Shown piece by piece: positions 1 to 9,083 of a stretch of 64,000 nt of DNA. Source of the DNA: Hydrogenophaga intermedia (GTDB taxonomy: Bacteria; Pseudomonadota; Gammaproteobacteria; Burkholderiales; Burkholderiaceae_C). The notes beneath the pieces are model-generated. The model saw only the letters and a program-made list of their open reading frames with translations. It ran no database searches and was not told the DNA's origin. Both the position numbers and the translations under genes were made by a program. The DNA lies in assembly GCF_000723405.1 (NCBI RefSeq), contig NZ_CCAE010000004.1:62001-126000 (forward strand), read 5' to 3'. Positions within the stretch are counted from its first letter, which is position 1. Every line of letters begins with the position of its first letter.

Positions 1-1637
1 TGTTCGAGCTGGGCCGGCCTTCGCACATCTTCGACCTCGACAAGATCCACGGCGGCCTGCAGGTGCGCTGGGGCCGCGAGGGCGAATCGCTCAAACTGCT
101 CAATGGCAACACCATCACGGTCGATGCTGGCGTGGGCGTGATCGCCGACGAGCAAGCCGTCGAGTCGCTCGCGGGCATCATGGGTGGCGACGCCACCGCC
201 GTGTCCGACGACACGAACAACATCTACATCGAAGCCGCCTTCTGGTGGCCGAAAGCGGTGGCCGGGCGCTCGCGCCGCTACAACTTCAGCACCGACGCGG
301 GCCACCGGTTCGAGCGCGGCGTGGACCCTTCCACCACCGTCGAGCACATCGAGCGCATCACGCAACTTGTGCTGGAGATCTGTGGCGGCCAGGCCGGCCC
401 CATGGACGACCAGATCACCCAGTTGCCCCAAGCCAAACCGGTCACGCTGCGCGTGGCGCGCGCGGCCAAGGTGATTGGCATGCCGATCACGCAGGCGCAG
501 TGCGTGGATTCGCTGCGCCGCCTGGGCCTGCCGCTCGAAGAGGGGCAGGGCACGGTCACCGTGACACCGCCGCCGTACCGATTCGACCTGCTGATCGAGG
601 AAGACCTGATCGAGGAGGTGGTGCGCCTGGTGGGCTACGAGCAGTTGCCCACCACGCCGCCGCTGGCGCCCATCACCGCCAAGATCCGGCCCGAGGCGCG
701 CCGAGGGGCCTTCGCCGTGCGTCGCCAGCTCGCGCAACTGGGCTACCAGGAAACGATCAACTTCAGCTTCGTGGAGGAGCGCTGGGAGCGCGAGCTCGCG
801 GGTAACGTCGACCCGATCAAGCTGCTCAACCCCATCGCGAGCCAAATGAACGTGATGCGCTCTTCGCTGATCGGCAGCCTGGTGGCGGTGTGCAAATTCA
901 ACCTCGACCGCCGCGCCGAGCGCGTGCGTCTGTTCGAGATCGGCCGCGTGTTCCGCAAGGACGCGGCGGTGAAGGACAGCGACACCAGCGTGGCGGGGTT
1001 CGAACAGCCCATGCGCGTAGCTGGCCTCGCGGGTGGGCCCTTGAACGCCTTGCAATGGGGCGAGAGCGACCGCACGGCCGACTTCTTCGACGCCAAGGGC
1101 GACGTGGAAGCCCTGCTGGCGCCGCGCCGCGCCGAGTTCCGCGTGGCGGAGCACCCCGCCATGCACCCGGGCCGTTGCGCGTCCGTGTGGCTCGACGGCC
1201 ATTGCATCGGTCACGTGGGTGAACTGCACCCGCGCTGGCGCCAGGCCTACGAACTGCCGCAGGCGCCCGTGCTGTTCGAATTGGAACTCGATGCCGTGCT
1301 GGCTTGGCCCGTGCCTGAGTTTCACGCCGTCAGCCGCCACCAGCCGGTGCAGCGTGACCTGGCGCTGGTGGTGGACGAGTCGGTGTCGCACGACGCCGTG
1401 ATGGCCGCCATCCGCGCCGCGGGCAACCCCTGGCTGCAGGACGCCGTGCTGTTCGATGTCTACCGCCCCAAGAAGGGCGTGGTGGTGCCCGGCCTGTCCG
1501 AGCACGAGAAGAGCCTGGCCGTGCGGCTCGTCATGAACCGCGACGACGCTACACTGGCCGACGAACAGATCGAAGCCGCCGTGCAACAGACGCTCGCGTC
1601 CCTGCACGAGCGCGTGAAGGCCCGCTTGCGCGCCTGA
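1..1637 (+). CDS. pheT: Phenylalanyl-tRNA synthetase beta subunit, 5' end outside window
   Basis: PheT pairs with PheS in the alpha2beta2 cytoplasmic enzyme that charges tRNA-Phe and edits mischarged tyrosine. The reading frame is open from base 3 (first residues FELGRPSHIFDLDK), so the start lies upstream of the window. About 545 codons of a normally ~800-residue protein are present: the end of the B3/4 editing region, the B5 domain, the catalytic-like core, and the C-terminal anticodon-recognition (FDX-ACB) domain around HQPVQRDLALVVDE. It ends in TGA, 29 bases before ihfA, which is the usual pheST-ihfA arrangement of proteobacteria. No internal stop or frameshift is visible, so the truncation is only the window edge. 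Confidence 0.97.
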   Translation, partial: FELGRPSHIFDLDKIHGGLQVRWGREGESLKLLNGNTITVDAGVGVIADEQAVESLAGIMGGDATAVSDDTNNIYIEAAFWWPKAVAGRSRRYNFSTDAGHRFERGVDPSTTVEHIERITQLVLEICGGQAGPMDDQITQLPQAKPVTLRVARAAKVIGMPITQAQCVDSLRRLGLPLEEGQGTVTVTPPPYRFDLLIEEDLIEEVVRLVGYEQLPTTPPLAPITAKIRPEARRGAFAVRRQLAQLGYQETINFSFVEERWERELAGNVDPIKLLNPIASQMNVMRSSLIGSLVAVCKFNLDRRAERVRLFEIGRVFRKDAAVKDSDTSVAGFEQPMRVAGLAGGPLNALQWGESDRTADFFDAKGDVEALLAPRRAEFRVAEHPAMHPGRCASVWLDGHCIGHVGELHPRWRQAYELPQAPVLFELELDAVLAWPVPEFHAVSRHQPVQRDLALVVDESVSHDAVMAAIRAAGNPWLQDAVLFDVYRPKKGVVVPGLSEHEKSLAVRLVMNRDDATLADEQIEAAVQQTLASLHERVKARLRA

Positions 1638-1666
1638 GATCCCATACAGAAAAGAAGGAGTACCCG

Positions 1667-1993
1667 ATGGAACTGGCCGTCGAAAGCCTGGAAACCCCCG
1701 CCCTGACCAAGGCGCAGCTCGCCGAGTTGCTGTTCGACCAGATCGGCCTGAACAAGCGGGAGTCCAAGGACATGATCGACGCCTTCTTCGATCTCATCAC
1801 GGAGAGCCTGGTCAACGGCACCGACGTGAAGATCTCGGGCTTCGGCAACTTCCAGATCCGCACCAAGGCGGCCCGCCCGGGCCGCAACCCGCGCACTGGC
1901 GAGCCGGTGGCCATTCAGGCCCGGCGCGTCGTGACCTTCCACGCCAGTCCCAAGCTCAAGGAGCAGGTACAGGCGGCGGTCATCGGCGGCTGA
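1667..1993 (+). CDS. ihfA: Integration host factor alpha subunit
   Basis: Sequence-specific DNA-bending protein of the HU/IHF family. With IhfB it forms a heterodimer used in transcription, replication and recombination. The 108 residues match the family length. The DNA-binding beta-arm is seen as GRNPRTGEPV near residues 66-75, after the conserved ISGFGNF segment. The first ~10 residues are a family-typical variable extension. An AAGGAG Shine-Dalgarno sequence sits just before the ATG. It follows pheT closely and is probably cotranscribed with it, the classical pheST-ihfA operon. HU was considered, but the position after pheT and the alpha-type C-terminus favour IhfA. Confidence 0.96.
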   Translation: MELAVESLETPALTKAQLAELLFDQIGLNKRESKDMIDAFFDLITESLVNGTDVKISGFGNFQIRTKAARPGRNPRTGEPVAIQARRVVTFHASPKLKEQVQAAVIGG

Positions 1994-2118
1994 GCGGCGC
2001 CGTCGTGCGGCTCGGTAGGGGCCGCTTACAACATTTCGCACGAAAAGCCCTGGGGTAGTCCCCGGGGTTTACCGACTTAGAGTAAATTCAAGCTTCGGTT
2101 TCTACCGCCTTGATTTAC

Positions 2119-2571
2119 ATGGAAAAATCGCTGCCCCCCATTCCAGCGAAGCGCTACTTCACCATTGGTGAAGTGGGCGAGCTGTGTGGCGTCAAGCCGC
2201 ATGTGCTGCGCTACTGGGAGCAGGAGTTCACGCAGCTTCGCCCCATGAAGCGCCGAGGCAACCGGCGCTACTACCAGCACCACGAGGTGCTGATGATCCG
2301 CCGCATCCGTGAGTTGCTCTACGACCAGGGCTTCACCATCAGCGGCGCGCGCAACAAGCTGCAGGAACTGGCCCAGGCCGAGCGCGAAAAGCGCCGCCAG
2401 GACGACGAAGAGCCGATCGATGTGATCGACCTCGATGCGGTGATCCACGACGACGACACGACGGTGGTGTCGGCCGTGGTCACGCCGCCGGCCGCCACCG
2501 AGCCCACCTTGTTGAGTGACATGCGCAGAGAGCTGCTCGAGATTCGCGAACTGCTGCGGCTATCGGCCTGA
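2119..2571 (+). CDS. MerR-family transcriptional regulator
   Basis: A 150-residue one-domain regulator. The N-terminal winged helix-turn-helix is seen as FTIGEVGELCGVKPHVLRYW (residues ~13-32), followed by the RRGNRRYY wing and a dimerisation helix. The C-terminal half is acidic and low-complexity (DDDTTVV) with no cysteine cluster, so it is not a metal sensor of the MerR/CueR type. MlrA-like MerR proteins are commonly found next to ihfA in proteobacteria. The target is unknown. The ATG at 2119 was chosen over an in-frame TTG at 2110. Neither has a clear Shine-Dalgarno sequence. A short GGCC hairpin followed by five T overlaps the stop codon and may terminate weakly. Confidence 0.9.
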   Translation: MEKSLPPIPAKRYFTIGEVGELCGVKPHVLRYWEQEFTQLRPMKRRGNRRYYQHHEVLMIRRIRELLYDQGFTISGARNKLQELAQAEREKRRQDDEEPIDVIDLDAVIHDDDTTVVSAVVTPPAATEPTLLSDMRRELLEIRELLRLSA

Positions 2572-2591
2572 GAGAGGGCCTTTTTGCTGGC

Positions 2592-2597
2592 TATAAT
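2592..2597 (+). promoter_or_regulatory. -10 element of the tRNA-Pro promoter
   Basis: Perfect TATAAT, 11 bases before the mature tRNA 5' end. No good -35 hexamer is found at 16-18 bases upstream. The bases just after the -10 (GCGAGGCTT) are GC-rich and are repeated in the tRNA-Val promoter, which fits a stringently controlled discriminator. Promoter function is inferred. Confidence 0.7.
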
Positions 2598-2608
2598 GCG
2601 AGGCTTGT

Positions 2609-2685
2609 CGGCGTGTAGCGCAGCCTGGTAGCGCACTTGCATGGGGTGCAAGGGGTCGCGAGTTCGAATCCCGCCACGCCGACCA
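2609..2685 (+). tRNA. tRNA-Pro(GGG)
   Basis: A 77-base cloverleaf with encoded CCA. The acceptor arm CGGCGTG pairs with CACGCCG, then discriminator A and CCA. The anticodon stem CTTGC/GCAAG encloses the loop ATGGGGT, giving anticodon GGG, which reads CCC and CCT. The T-loop is TTCGAAT; its stem has one A-C mismatch. The gene lies between the MerR gene and a strong terminator and has its own -10 element. Confidence 0.96.
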
Positions 2686-2692
2686 TTCATGC

Positions 2693-2725
2693 AAAAGCCC
2701 GTCATCGCGAGATGACGGGCTTTTT
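2693..2725 (+). terminator. Rho-independent terminator after tRNA-Pro
   Basis: A 14-bp perfect stem (AAAAGCCCGTCATC at 2693-2706 with its complement at 2711-2724), a GCGA tetraloop, and a T-rich tail TTTTTCTTTT. It lies eight bases after the CCA of tRNA-Pro. The A-rich 5' arm gives partial activity on the other strand as well. Confidence 0.92.
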
Positions 2726-2836
2726 CTTTTGCCATCCTCTCTCGACGAAAACTCTGCCTGTCTGCCTGCCTAGCCAGCCGATCTCGGTCCACCGTCGAAG
2801 GGAGCGGGAAGGTCGCGAAGAAGTGCCACGGCTACC

Positions 2837-4078
2837 ATGCTTCCCATGACGACAAGCACAGACGAACTGAAGCGCGGTGGCGGTCCCCTGGCGGGAATTC
2901 GTGTCCTGGAGCTGGGCCAACTGATCGCGGGCCCTTTCGCGGCGAAGACGCTCGGCGACTTCGGCGCCGAGGTGATCAAGATCGAGTCACCTGAGGGGGG
3001 CGACCCGCTGCGTACGTGGCGCATGATGAAGGGCGACACGTCCATCTGGTGGGAGGTGCAGTCGCGCAACAAGCGCTCACTGGCGCTGGACCTGAAGGAT
3101 CCCGAAGGTCAGCGGATCGTGCGCGAGCTTGCGGCGCGCTGCGACGTGCTCATCGAGAACTTCCGGCCGGGCGCGATGGAGGGTTGGGGCCTCGGCCCCG
3201 ACGAGTTGATGGTTCTCAACCCGCGCCTGATCGTGCTGCGCGTCAGCGGCTACGGCCAGACGGGACCGTACAAGGACCGTCCCGGCTTCGGCGTCATCGC
3301 CGAGGCCATGGGGGGGCTGCGGCACCTCACGGGCGAGCCGGGCCGCGTGCCGGTGCGCGTCGGCGTCAGCATCGGCGACACCTTGGCGGCGCTTCACGGC
3401 GTCATCGGCATCCTGCTGGCGCTGCAGAGCCGCCACGCCACGGGGCGCGGCCAGGTCATCGACGTGGCGCTGAACGAATCGGTCTTCAACTGCATGGAGA
3501 GCCTGCTGCCGGAGTTCAGCGCCTTCGGCGCGATACGCCAGCCCGCCGGCAGCGCGCTGCCCGGCATCGCGCCCACCAACGCCTACCGTTGCCAGGACGG
3601 TGCCTACATCCTGGTCGCGGGCAATGGCGACAGCATCTTCAAGCGGCTCATGGCCGCCATCGGCCGGCCGGACCTGGCGGCCGACGAGGGCCTGGCCCGC
3701 AACGACGGGCGCGTCGCGCGGGCGGCGGAGCTCGATGCGGCGATCGAGGCCTGGACGTCTCTCAGGTCATCCGATGAGGTCCTGGCGGCGATGGATGCCG
3801 CCAAGGTGCCGGCGGGGCGCATCTACACGGCGAAGGACATCGCCGAAGACCCGCACTACCAGGCCCGGGGTATGGTGGACGAAATGGCTTTGAGCGATGG
3901 CACCCGGGTGCGCATGCCCGGCATCGTGCCCAAGCTGTCGGCCACCCCGGGCGCCGTACGGACGCAGGCCCCCAGGCTGGGGCAGGACTCCGCCGAGGTG
4001 CTTCGGGAGCTGGGCCTCGACGCTTCCGCCATCGAGGCCCTCGTGCAACGCGGCGTCGTGCGCGGCCGCGCTAGCTGA
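2837..4078 (+). CDS. CaiB/BaiF (class III) CoA-transferase
   Basis: Predicted to move CoA between acyl-CoA and a free carboxylic acid in the cytosol. The 413-residue length and motifs match the formyl-CoA transferase/CaiB family: LELGQLIAGPFAAKTLGDFGAEVIK near residue 25, NKRSLALDLK near 78, and the SIGDTLAAL segment with catalytic aspartate D181. The C-terminal segment around PGIVPKLS is also typical. The substrate cannot be read from the sequence. It is a single gene after tRNA-Pro and converges on serB with an 8-base overlap. The start is uncertain: ATG 2837 and ATG 2846 are three codons apart and neither has a good Shine-Dalgarno sequence. Confidence 0.92.
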   Translation: MLPMTTSTDELKRGGGPLAGIRVLELGQLIAGPFAAKTLGDFGAEVIKIESPEGGDPLRTWRMMKGDTSIWWEVQSRNKRSLALDLKDPEGQRIVRELAARCDVLIENFRPGAMEGWGLGPDELMVLNPRLIVLRVSGYGQTGPYKDRPGFGVIAEAMGGLRHLTGEPGRVPVRVGVSIGDTLAALHGVIGILLALQSRHATGRGQVIDVALNESVFNCMESLLPEFSAFGAIRQPAGSALPGIAPTNAYRCQDGAYILVAGNGDSIFKRLMAAIGRPDLAADEGLARNDGRVARAAELDAAIEAWTSLRSSDEVLAAMDAAKVPAGRIYTAKDIAEDPHYQARGMVDEMALSDGTRVRMPGIVPKLSATPGAVRTQAPRLGQDSAEVLRELGLDASAIEALVQRGVVRGRAS

Positions 4079-4796
4079 GCACCTCCAGCAGGCGGTCCAG
4101 GCCGCCTTGCTCGATCGACACCATGGCCTGCTCGCGTACGGCTGGCTTGGCGTGGTAGGCCACCGACAGGCCCGCCACGCGCATCATGGGCAGGTCGTTG
4201 GCGCCGTCGCCCATGGCGATGCATTCCGCGGGCTCGATGCCCAGCAGCGAGGCCACTTCCAGCAGGGTGCGCCGCTTCTCCGCGCCGTCGCAGATGTCGC
4301 CCCAGGCCTGATCGACCATGCGGCCGGTGAGCTCGCCGCAGTTGGCGCCGCTGGCGATCTCCAGCACGTTGGCGCGCACGAAATCAATGTCCAGCGTGTC
4401 GCGCACGCGGTAAGCGAAGTAGGTGAAGCCACCCGACACCAGCAGCACCTTGAGCCCGGCGGCCTTGCAGGCACGAATGAGTTCGGCGGCACCGGGGTTG
4501 ATGCGCAGGCGCTCGACCAGCACCTGTTCCATGTCGGCCACGGTTACGCCCTTGAGCAGGGCCACGCGGCGGCGCAGGCTGTCCTTGTAGTCGGTGATTT
4601 CGCCGCGCATCGCGGCTTCGGTGATGGCGGCCACTTCGGTCTTCTTGCCGACGACGTCGGCGATCTCGTCCACGCACTCGATGCTGATGAGCGTGGAGTC
4701 CATGTCGAAGGCGATGAGCTTGAAGTCGCTCAGCTTGAGCGGCGGCGTGAAGCCGCGCACGGTGAGGCCGGGGGCGAGGGTCTGGGCGGTGGTCAT
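4071..4796 (-). CDS. serB: Phosphoserine phosphatase
   Basis: Last step of serine synthesis: hydrolysis of O-phosphoserine by a cytosolic HAD-superfamily enzyme. The 241 residues carry HAD motif I DMDST (nucleophile D31, acid/base D33), motif II in LLVSGGFT, and motif III/IV in MGDGANDLPMM. The N-terminus is short (~25 residues before motif I), so the ACT-like regulatory extension of longer SerB proteins is absent. Its ATG overlaps the mfd stop as ATGA, suggesting coupled translation with mfd. The 3' end overlaps the convergent CoA-transferase gene by 8 bases. Confidence 0.95.
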   Translation of the reverse strand: MTTAQTLAPGLTVRGFTPPLKLSDFKLIAFDMDSTLISIECVDEIADVVGKKTEVAAITEAAMRGEITDYKDSLRRRVALLKGVTVADMEQVLVERLRINPGAAELIRACKAAGLKVLLVSGGFTYFAYRVRDTLDIDFVRANVLEIASGANCGELTGRMVDQAWGDICDGAEKRRTLLEVASLLGIEPAECIAMGDGANDLPMMRVAGLSVAYHAKPAVREQAMVSIEQGGLDRLLEVLS

Positions 4797-7700
4797 GCGG
4801 TTTCGGTGGTCTTGTTGGGTTGGCCCAGGGCGCGCAGCACGTCGCGCACGAGTTGCACGCGGTCTTTCACCTCGGGCAGGGCGCGCTCGATGCGCAGCTT
4901 CTCGTTGCCCGCGAGCTTGATGTGCTTGTGTTTCTGGATGAGCTCGATGATGCGCATCGGTTCGATCGGCGGGTTGGGCTTGAAGGTGATGTTGGTGACG
5001 CCGGGCGCGGCATCGACCTTGGCCACGCCGTAGGGCGCGCTGAGCACGCGCAGGCGGTGCACGTCGATGAGCGTCTGCGCCTGCGGCGGTGGTTTGCCGA
5101 AGCGGTCGACGATTTCCTCGAGCAGGGCGTCCACCTGATCGGTGTTGCGGGCAGTGGCCAGCTTCTTGTAGAAGCTCAGACGCAGGTGCACGTCGCCGCA
5201 GTAGTCGTTGGGCAACAGGGCGGGGGCGTGCAGGTTGATGTCGGTGGTGACCGACAGCGGCGCCAGCAGGTCGGGCTCGCGGCCAGCCTTGAGCGCCTTC
5301 ACGGCCTCGGACAGCATCTCGTTGTAGAGCTGGAAGCCCACCTCCAGCATGTTGCCGCTCTGGTTCTCGCCCAGCACTTCGCCGGCGCCGCGGATCTCCA
5401 GATCGTGCATGGCCAGGTAGAAGCCGCTGCCCAGTTCCTCCATCTGCTGGATCGCGTCCAGGCGCTGCGCGGCCTGCTTGGTGAGGCCCTCGATCTCGGG
5501 CACCAGCAGGTAGGCGTAGGCCTGGTGGTGGCTGCGGCCCACGCGGCCGCGCAACTGGTGCAGCTGCGCCAGGCCGAATTTGTCGGCGCGGCTCATGACG
5601 ATGGTGTTGGCCGTGGGCACGTCGATGCCGGTCTCGATGATGGTCGAGCACAGCAGCAGGTTGTAGCGCTGGGCCACGAAGTCGCGCATCACGCGCTCGA
5701 GTTCACGCTCGGGCATCTGGCCGTGCGCGACCGCGATGCGCGCCTCCGGCAGGATCTCCTCGAGCTTTTGTTTGCGGTTCTCGATGGTCTCGACCTCGTT
5801 GTGCAGGAAGTACACCTGCCCGCCGCGCTTCAACTCGCGCAGCACGGCCTCGCGGATGACGCCGTTGCCTTCGTTGCGCACGAAGGTCTTGATGGCCAGG
5901 CGGCGCTGCGGCGCGGTGGCGATCACGCTCAGATCGCGCAGGCCTTCGAGCGCCATGCCCAGGGTGCGCGGGATCGGCGTGGCGGTGAGCGTGAGCACGT
6001 CCACCTCGGCGCGCAGTTGCTTCATGGCCTCCTTGTGGCGCACGCCGAAGCGGTGCTCCTCGTCGATGATGAGCAGGCCCAGGTTCTTGAACTGCGCCTT
6101 CTCGCTCAGCAGCTTGTGCGTGCCCACGACGATGTCCACCGAGCCATCGGCGATGCCCTTCATGGCCGCCGTGATCTCTTTTTGCGAGCGGAAGCGGCTC
6201 ATCTCGGCGATCTTCACCGGCCATTTGCCGAAGCGGTCCACCAGGGTCTGGTAGTGCTGTTCGGCCAGCAGCGTGGTGGGCGCGAGGAAGGCCACCTGCT
6301 TGCCGCCCGTGACGGCCACGAAGGCCGCGCGCAGCGCGACCTCGGTCTTGCCGAAGCCCACGTCGCCGCAAACCAGGCGGTCCATGGGCTGCGGGCTGAT
6401 CATGTCCTGCACCACGGCATGAATGGCGGCGCGTTGGTCTGCGGTCTCCTCGAAGCCGAAGTCGTTGGCGAAGGCCTCGTAGTCCTGCGGCGAGTAGCGA
6501 AAGGCGTGGCCCTGGCGCGCGGCGCGGCGCGCGTAGATGTTGAGCAGCTCGGCGGCGGCGTCGCGCACCTGCTCGGCGGCCTTGCGCTTGGCCTTCTCCC
6601 ACTGGCCGCTGCCCAGTTTGTGCAGCGGGGCTTCGTCGGCGCTTACGCCGGTGTAGCGCCCGATCAGGCCGAGCTGGCTCACGGGCACGTAGAGCACGGC
6701 CTTGTCGGCGTACTCCAGGTGCAGGAACTCCTGCAGCGCGGGCGTGCCGTCGGGGTTCTTCTCGCCCATGTCGAGGTTGATGAGCCCGCGGTAGCGGCCG
6801 ATGCCGTGCGCGGCGTGCACCACGGGGTCGCCCACGTTGAGCTCGGACAGGTCCTTGATCAGCGCGTCGACGTCGCTCACCTGTTCCTGCTTCTTGCGCC
6901 GGCGCGTGGTGGGGCCGGCGGCGAAGAGTTCGGTCTCGGTGATGAAGTCGATGCCGGCCTCGACCCAGGCGAAGCCGGTGGCCAGCGCGGCGGTGGCGAT
7001 GCCGGTCTTCTCCTCGCTGGCCTGGAATTCGGCCAGGCTGTCGAAGGCGGGCGGGTTCAGGCCACTGGCGCGCAGGAAGTCGAGCAGGCTTTCGCGGCGG
7101 CCGTCGCTTTCGGCGAGCACCAGCGCGCGCTGCGGGCTGGCGCGCAGGTGGGCCTGCAGTTTGGCCAGCGGCTCGTCGGCGCCGCGCACCACGGCCAGGT
7201 CGGGCAGGGCCTGGGCGAAGGCGCTGTCGCCCACATCGCTGGTGCCGGGGCGCATCACCACCTGGGCGTGTGCCTTGGCCTGGGTGAAGAACTGCTCGGC
7301 GTTGAGGAAGAGGGCGTCGGGCGGCAGGATGGGGCGGTCCGGGTCGCCCTGCAGCAGGCGGTGGCGCTCGCGCGTGTCTTGCCAGAAGCGCTGGAAGGCG
7401 GGCTCCAGCTCGCCGTGCAGAACCACCGTGGCCTGCTCGCCGAGGTAGTCGAACACCGTGGCCGTCTCCTCGAAGAACAGCGGCAGGTAGTACTCGATGC
7501 CGGCGGTGGCCACGCCGTTGCCCATGTCCTTGTACAGGCGGCTCTTGGTCGGGTCGCCTTCGAGCAGTTCGCGCCAGCGGCTGCGAAAGCGCGCGCGTGC
7601 CGCGTCGTCCATGGGGAACTCGCGGCCGGGCAGCAGGCGCACCTCGTTCACGGGGTACAGGCTGCGCTGGCTGTCGGGGTCGAAGGTGCGGATGCTGTCG

Positions 7701-8281
7701 ATCTCGTCGTCGAACAGGTCCACGCGGTAGGGCACGGGGCTGCCCATGGGGAACAGGTCGATGAGGCCGCCGCGCACGGCGTACTCACCCGGGCTCACCA
7801 CCTGTGTGACGTGCTGGTAGCCCGCGAGCGTGAGCTGGCCCTTGAGCCGTGCCTCGTCCAGCGACTGCTTGACCTTGAAGTGGAAGGTGTAGCCGGCCAG
7901 GAAGGACGGCGGCGCGAGTCGGTACAGCGCGGTGGTGGCGGGGATCAGCACCACGTCGGCGCCGCCGTCGTGCTGGCGCTGCGAGATGCGCCACAGCGTG
8001 GCCAGGCGCTCGCTGATGAGGTCCTGGTGCGGCGAGAAGGTGTCGTAGGGCAGGGTTTCCCAGTCGGGAAACAGCGTGATGCGCAGATCGGGCGCGAAGA
8101 AGGCAAGCTCGTCGATCAGGCGCTGCGCGTCGTTCGCGTCGGCGGTGACGATGGCGGTGAGGCGGCCGGCGCCTTGTTCGCGTTCGGCCAGGCGGGCAAG
8201 CCACAGCGCGTCGGCCGAGCCGCCCGGGTGGGGCTGGGTGTGGCGCTTGCCGGGGCTCAGCGCGGGGAGGGTGAGGGACAT
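4793..8281 (-). CDS. mfd: Transcription-repair coupling factor
   Basis: Mfd removes RNA polymerase stalled at DNA lesions and recruits UvrA. The 1162 residues (E. coli 1148) show the UvrB-like N-terminal module (FPDWETLPYD), the RNA-polymerase interaction domain (near LINLDMGEKN), and an SF2 translocase with Walker A GDVGFGKTE and the DEEH box. The TRG region and C-terminal UvrA-interaction domain follow. I chose the ATG giving MSLTLPALSP because the 36 codons upstream have no family similarity and run into the ispD promoter region. It is cotranscribed with serB (ATGA overlap) and divergent from ispD. Confidence 0.96.
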   Translation of the reverse strand: MSLTLPALSPGKRHTQPHPGGSADALWLARLAEREQGAGRLTAIVTADANDAQRLIDELAFFAPDLRITLFPDWETLPYDTFSPHQDLISERLATLWRISQRQHDGGADVVLIPATTALYRLAPPSFLAGYTFHFKVKQSLDEARLKGQLTLAGYQHVTQVVSPGEYAVRGGLIDLFPMGSPVPYRVDLFDDEIDSIRTFDPDSQRSLYPVNEVRLLPGREFPMDDAARARFRSRWRELLEGDPTKSRLYKDMGNGVATAGIEYYLPLFFEETATVFDYLGEQATVVLHGELEPAFQRFWQDTRERHRLLQGDPDRPILPPDALFLNAEQFFTQAKAHAQVVMRPGTSDVGDSAFAQALPDLAVVRGADEPLAKLQAHLRASPQRALVLAESDGRRESLLDFLRASGLNPPAFDSLAEFQASEEKTGIATAALATGFAWVEAGIDFITETELFAAGPTTRRRKKQEQVSDVDALIKDLSELNVGDPVVHAAHGIGRYRGLINLDMGEKNPDGTPALQEFLHLEYADKAVLYVPVSQLGLIGRYTGVSADEAPLHKLGSGQWEKAKRKAAEQVRDAAAELLNIYARRAARQGHAFRYSPQDYEAFANDFGFEETADQRAAIHAVVQDMISPQPMDRLVCGDVGFGKTEVALRAAFVAVTGGKQVAFLAPTTLLAEQHYQTLVDRFGKWPVKIAEMSRFRSQKEITAAMKGIADGSVDIVVGTHKLLSEKAQFKNLGLLIIDEEHRFGVRHKEAMKQLRAEVDVLTLTATPIPRTLGMALEGLRDLSVIATAPQRRLAIKTFVRNEGNGVIREAVLRELKRGGQVYFLHNEVETIENRKQKLEEILPEARIAVAHGQMPERELERVMRDFVAQRYNLLLCSTIIETGIDVPTANTIVMSRADKFGLAQLHQLRGRVGRSHHQAYAYLLVPEIEGLTKQAAQRLDAIQQMEELGSGFYLAMHDLEIRGAGEVLGENQSGNMLEVGFQLYNEMLSEAVKALKAGREPDLLAPLSVTTDINLHAPALLPNDYCGDVHLRLSFYKKLATARNTDQVDALLEEIVDRFGKPPPQAQTLIDVHRLRVLSAPYGVAKVDAAPGVTNITFKPNPPIEPMRIIELIQKHKHIKLAGNEKLRIERALPEVKDRVQLVRDVLRALGQPNKTTETA

Positions 8282-8302
8282 TCGGTCGGTACCAATACGA
8301 AT

Positions 8303-8329
8303 ACCCCCGGTTGCGTCGAGCCCGGGGGT
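8303..8329. promoter_or_regulatory. Inverted repeat in the mfd-ispD divergent region
   Basis: ACCCCCGG at 8303-8310 is a perfect complement of CCGGGGGT at 8322-8329, separated by 11 bases. It lies in the 76-base gap between the two divergent starts. It could be an operator or a hairpin in the mfd leader; there is no direct evidence of function. Confidence 0.35.
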
Positions 8330-8357
8330 GTGGGCGAATTCTAGAATGGCGCCGCCC

Positions 8358-9083
8358 ATGAGCAACGCCTTGCCCCCTTCCGACCCCACCCCCGTGTCCT
8401 CCCGCTGTCATGCGCTGCTGCCCTGCGCAGGCACCGGCTCGCGCGCCGGCACCCCACTGCCCAAGCAGTACCAGCCGCTGGCCGGCCGGCCGCTGGTGCA
8501 CCACACGCTGGCCGCGCTGCGCGGCGTCGCTCGGCTCGATCGCATCCTGGTGGTGCTGGCGCCCGAGGACGCGCACTGGCCTGGTGACGTGGACGGCGTG
8601 GAGGCAGTGCGCCAAGGCGGCGCCACGCGGGCCGAGAGCGTCTTCAACGGCCTACTGGCCCTGCGCGAGCGTGGCGTGCCCGACAGTGACTGGGTGCTGG
8701 TGCACGACGCCGCGCGCTGCCTGGTCACGCCCGAGGAGGTGTCGGCGCTGATCGACGCCTGCGCCGGCGACCCTGTCGGCGGCCTGCTGGCGCTGCCGCT
8801 GCCCGACACGCTGAAGGACGAGGCGGGGGGCCGCGTCGCCGGCACCATCGAACGCCGCCACAAGTGGCTGGCCCAGACGCCGCAGATGTTCCGCCTGGGC
8901 GAGCTGCTGGGCGCACTCCAGGCCACGCGCGCCACGGGTTTCGAGGGCATCACCGACGAGGCCAGCGCCATCGAGCGCACCGGCCAGCGCCCGCGCCTGG
9001 TGGAAGGGCGCGCGAGCAACATCAAGGTCACGTACCCGCACGACTTCGCGTTGGCGGAAGCCATTCTGAGGAGCCGCGCATGA
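8358..9083 (+). CDS. ispD: 2-C-methyl-D-erythritol 4-phosphate cytidylyltransferase
   Basis: Third step of the MEP isoprenoid pathway: CTP plus MEP gives CDP-ME in the cytosol. The 241-residue protein carries the nucleotide-binding motif [18 protein letters not shown] near residues 19-36, the VHDAARCLV segment, and a TPQMFR motif. The ATG at 8358 was chosen because residues upstream of it are antisense to mfd. A TAGAAT hexamer lies 10 bases before the ATG with no Shine-Dalgarno sequence, so the mRNA may have a very short leader. It overlaps ispF by ATGA, the common ispD-ispF unit. Confidence 0.96.
   Translation: MSNALPPSDPTPVSSRCHALLPCAGTGSRAGTPLPKQYQPLAGRPLVHHTLAALRGVARLDRILVVLAPEDAHWPGDVDGVEAVRQGGATRAESVFNGLLALRERGVPDSDWVLVHDAARCLVTPEEVSALIDACAGDPVGGLLALPLPDTLKDEAGGRVAGTIERRHKWLAQTPQMFRLGELLGALQATRATGFEGITDEASAIERTGQRPRLVEGRASNIKVTYPHDFALAEAILRSRA

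Noticed and set aside
1-1637. pheT as a truncated pseudogene
   Set aside because: The frame is open to the first bases and conserved to the natural C-terminus; the missing 5' part is due to the window edge.
2565-2585. GGCC hairpin with five T at the end of the MerR gene
   Set aside because: Only four base pairs with an 8-base loop; too weak to list as a terminator, though it may contribute.
4820-8344. Very long open frame (1174 codons) antisense to mfd
   Set aside because: It mirrors mfd in a GC-rich genome where the antisense frame rarely meets stops. Its composition (runs of H, Q, V, G, A, L) fits no fold, and mfd explains the locus.
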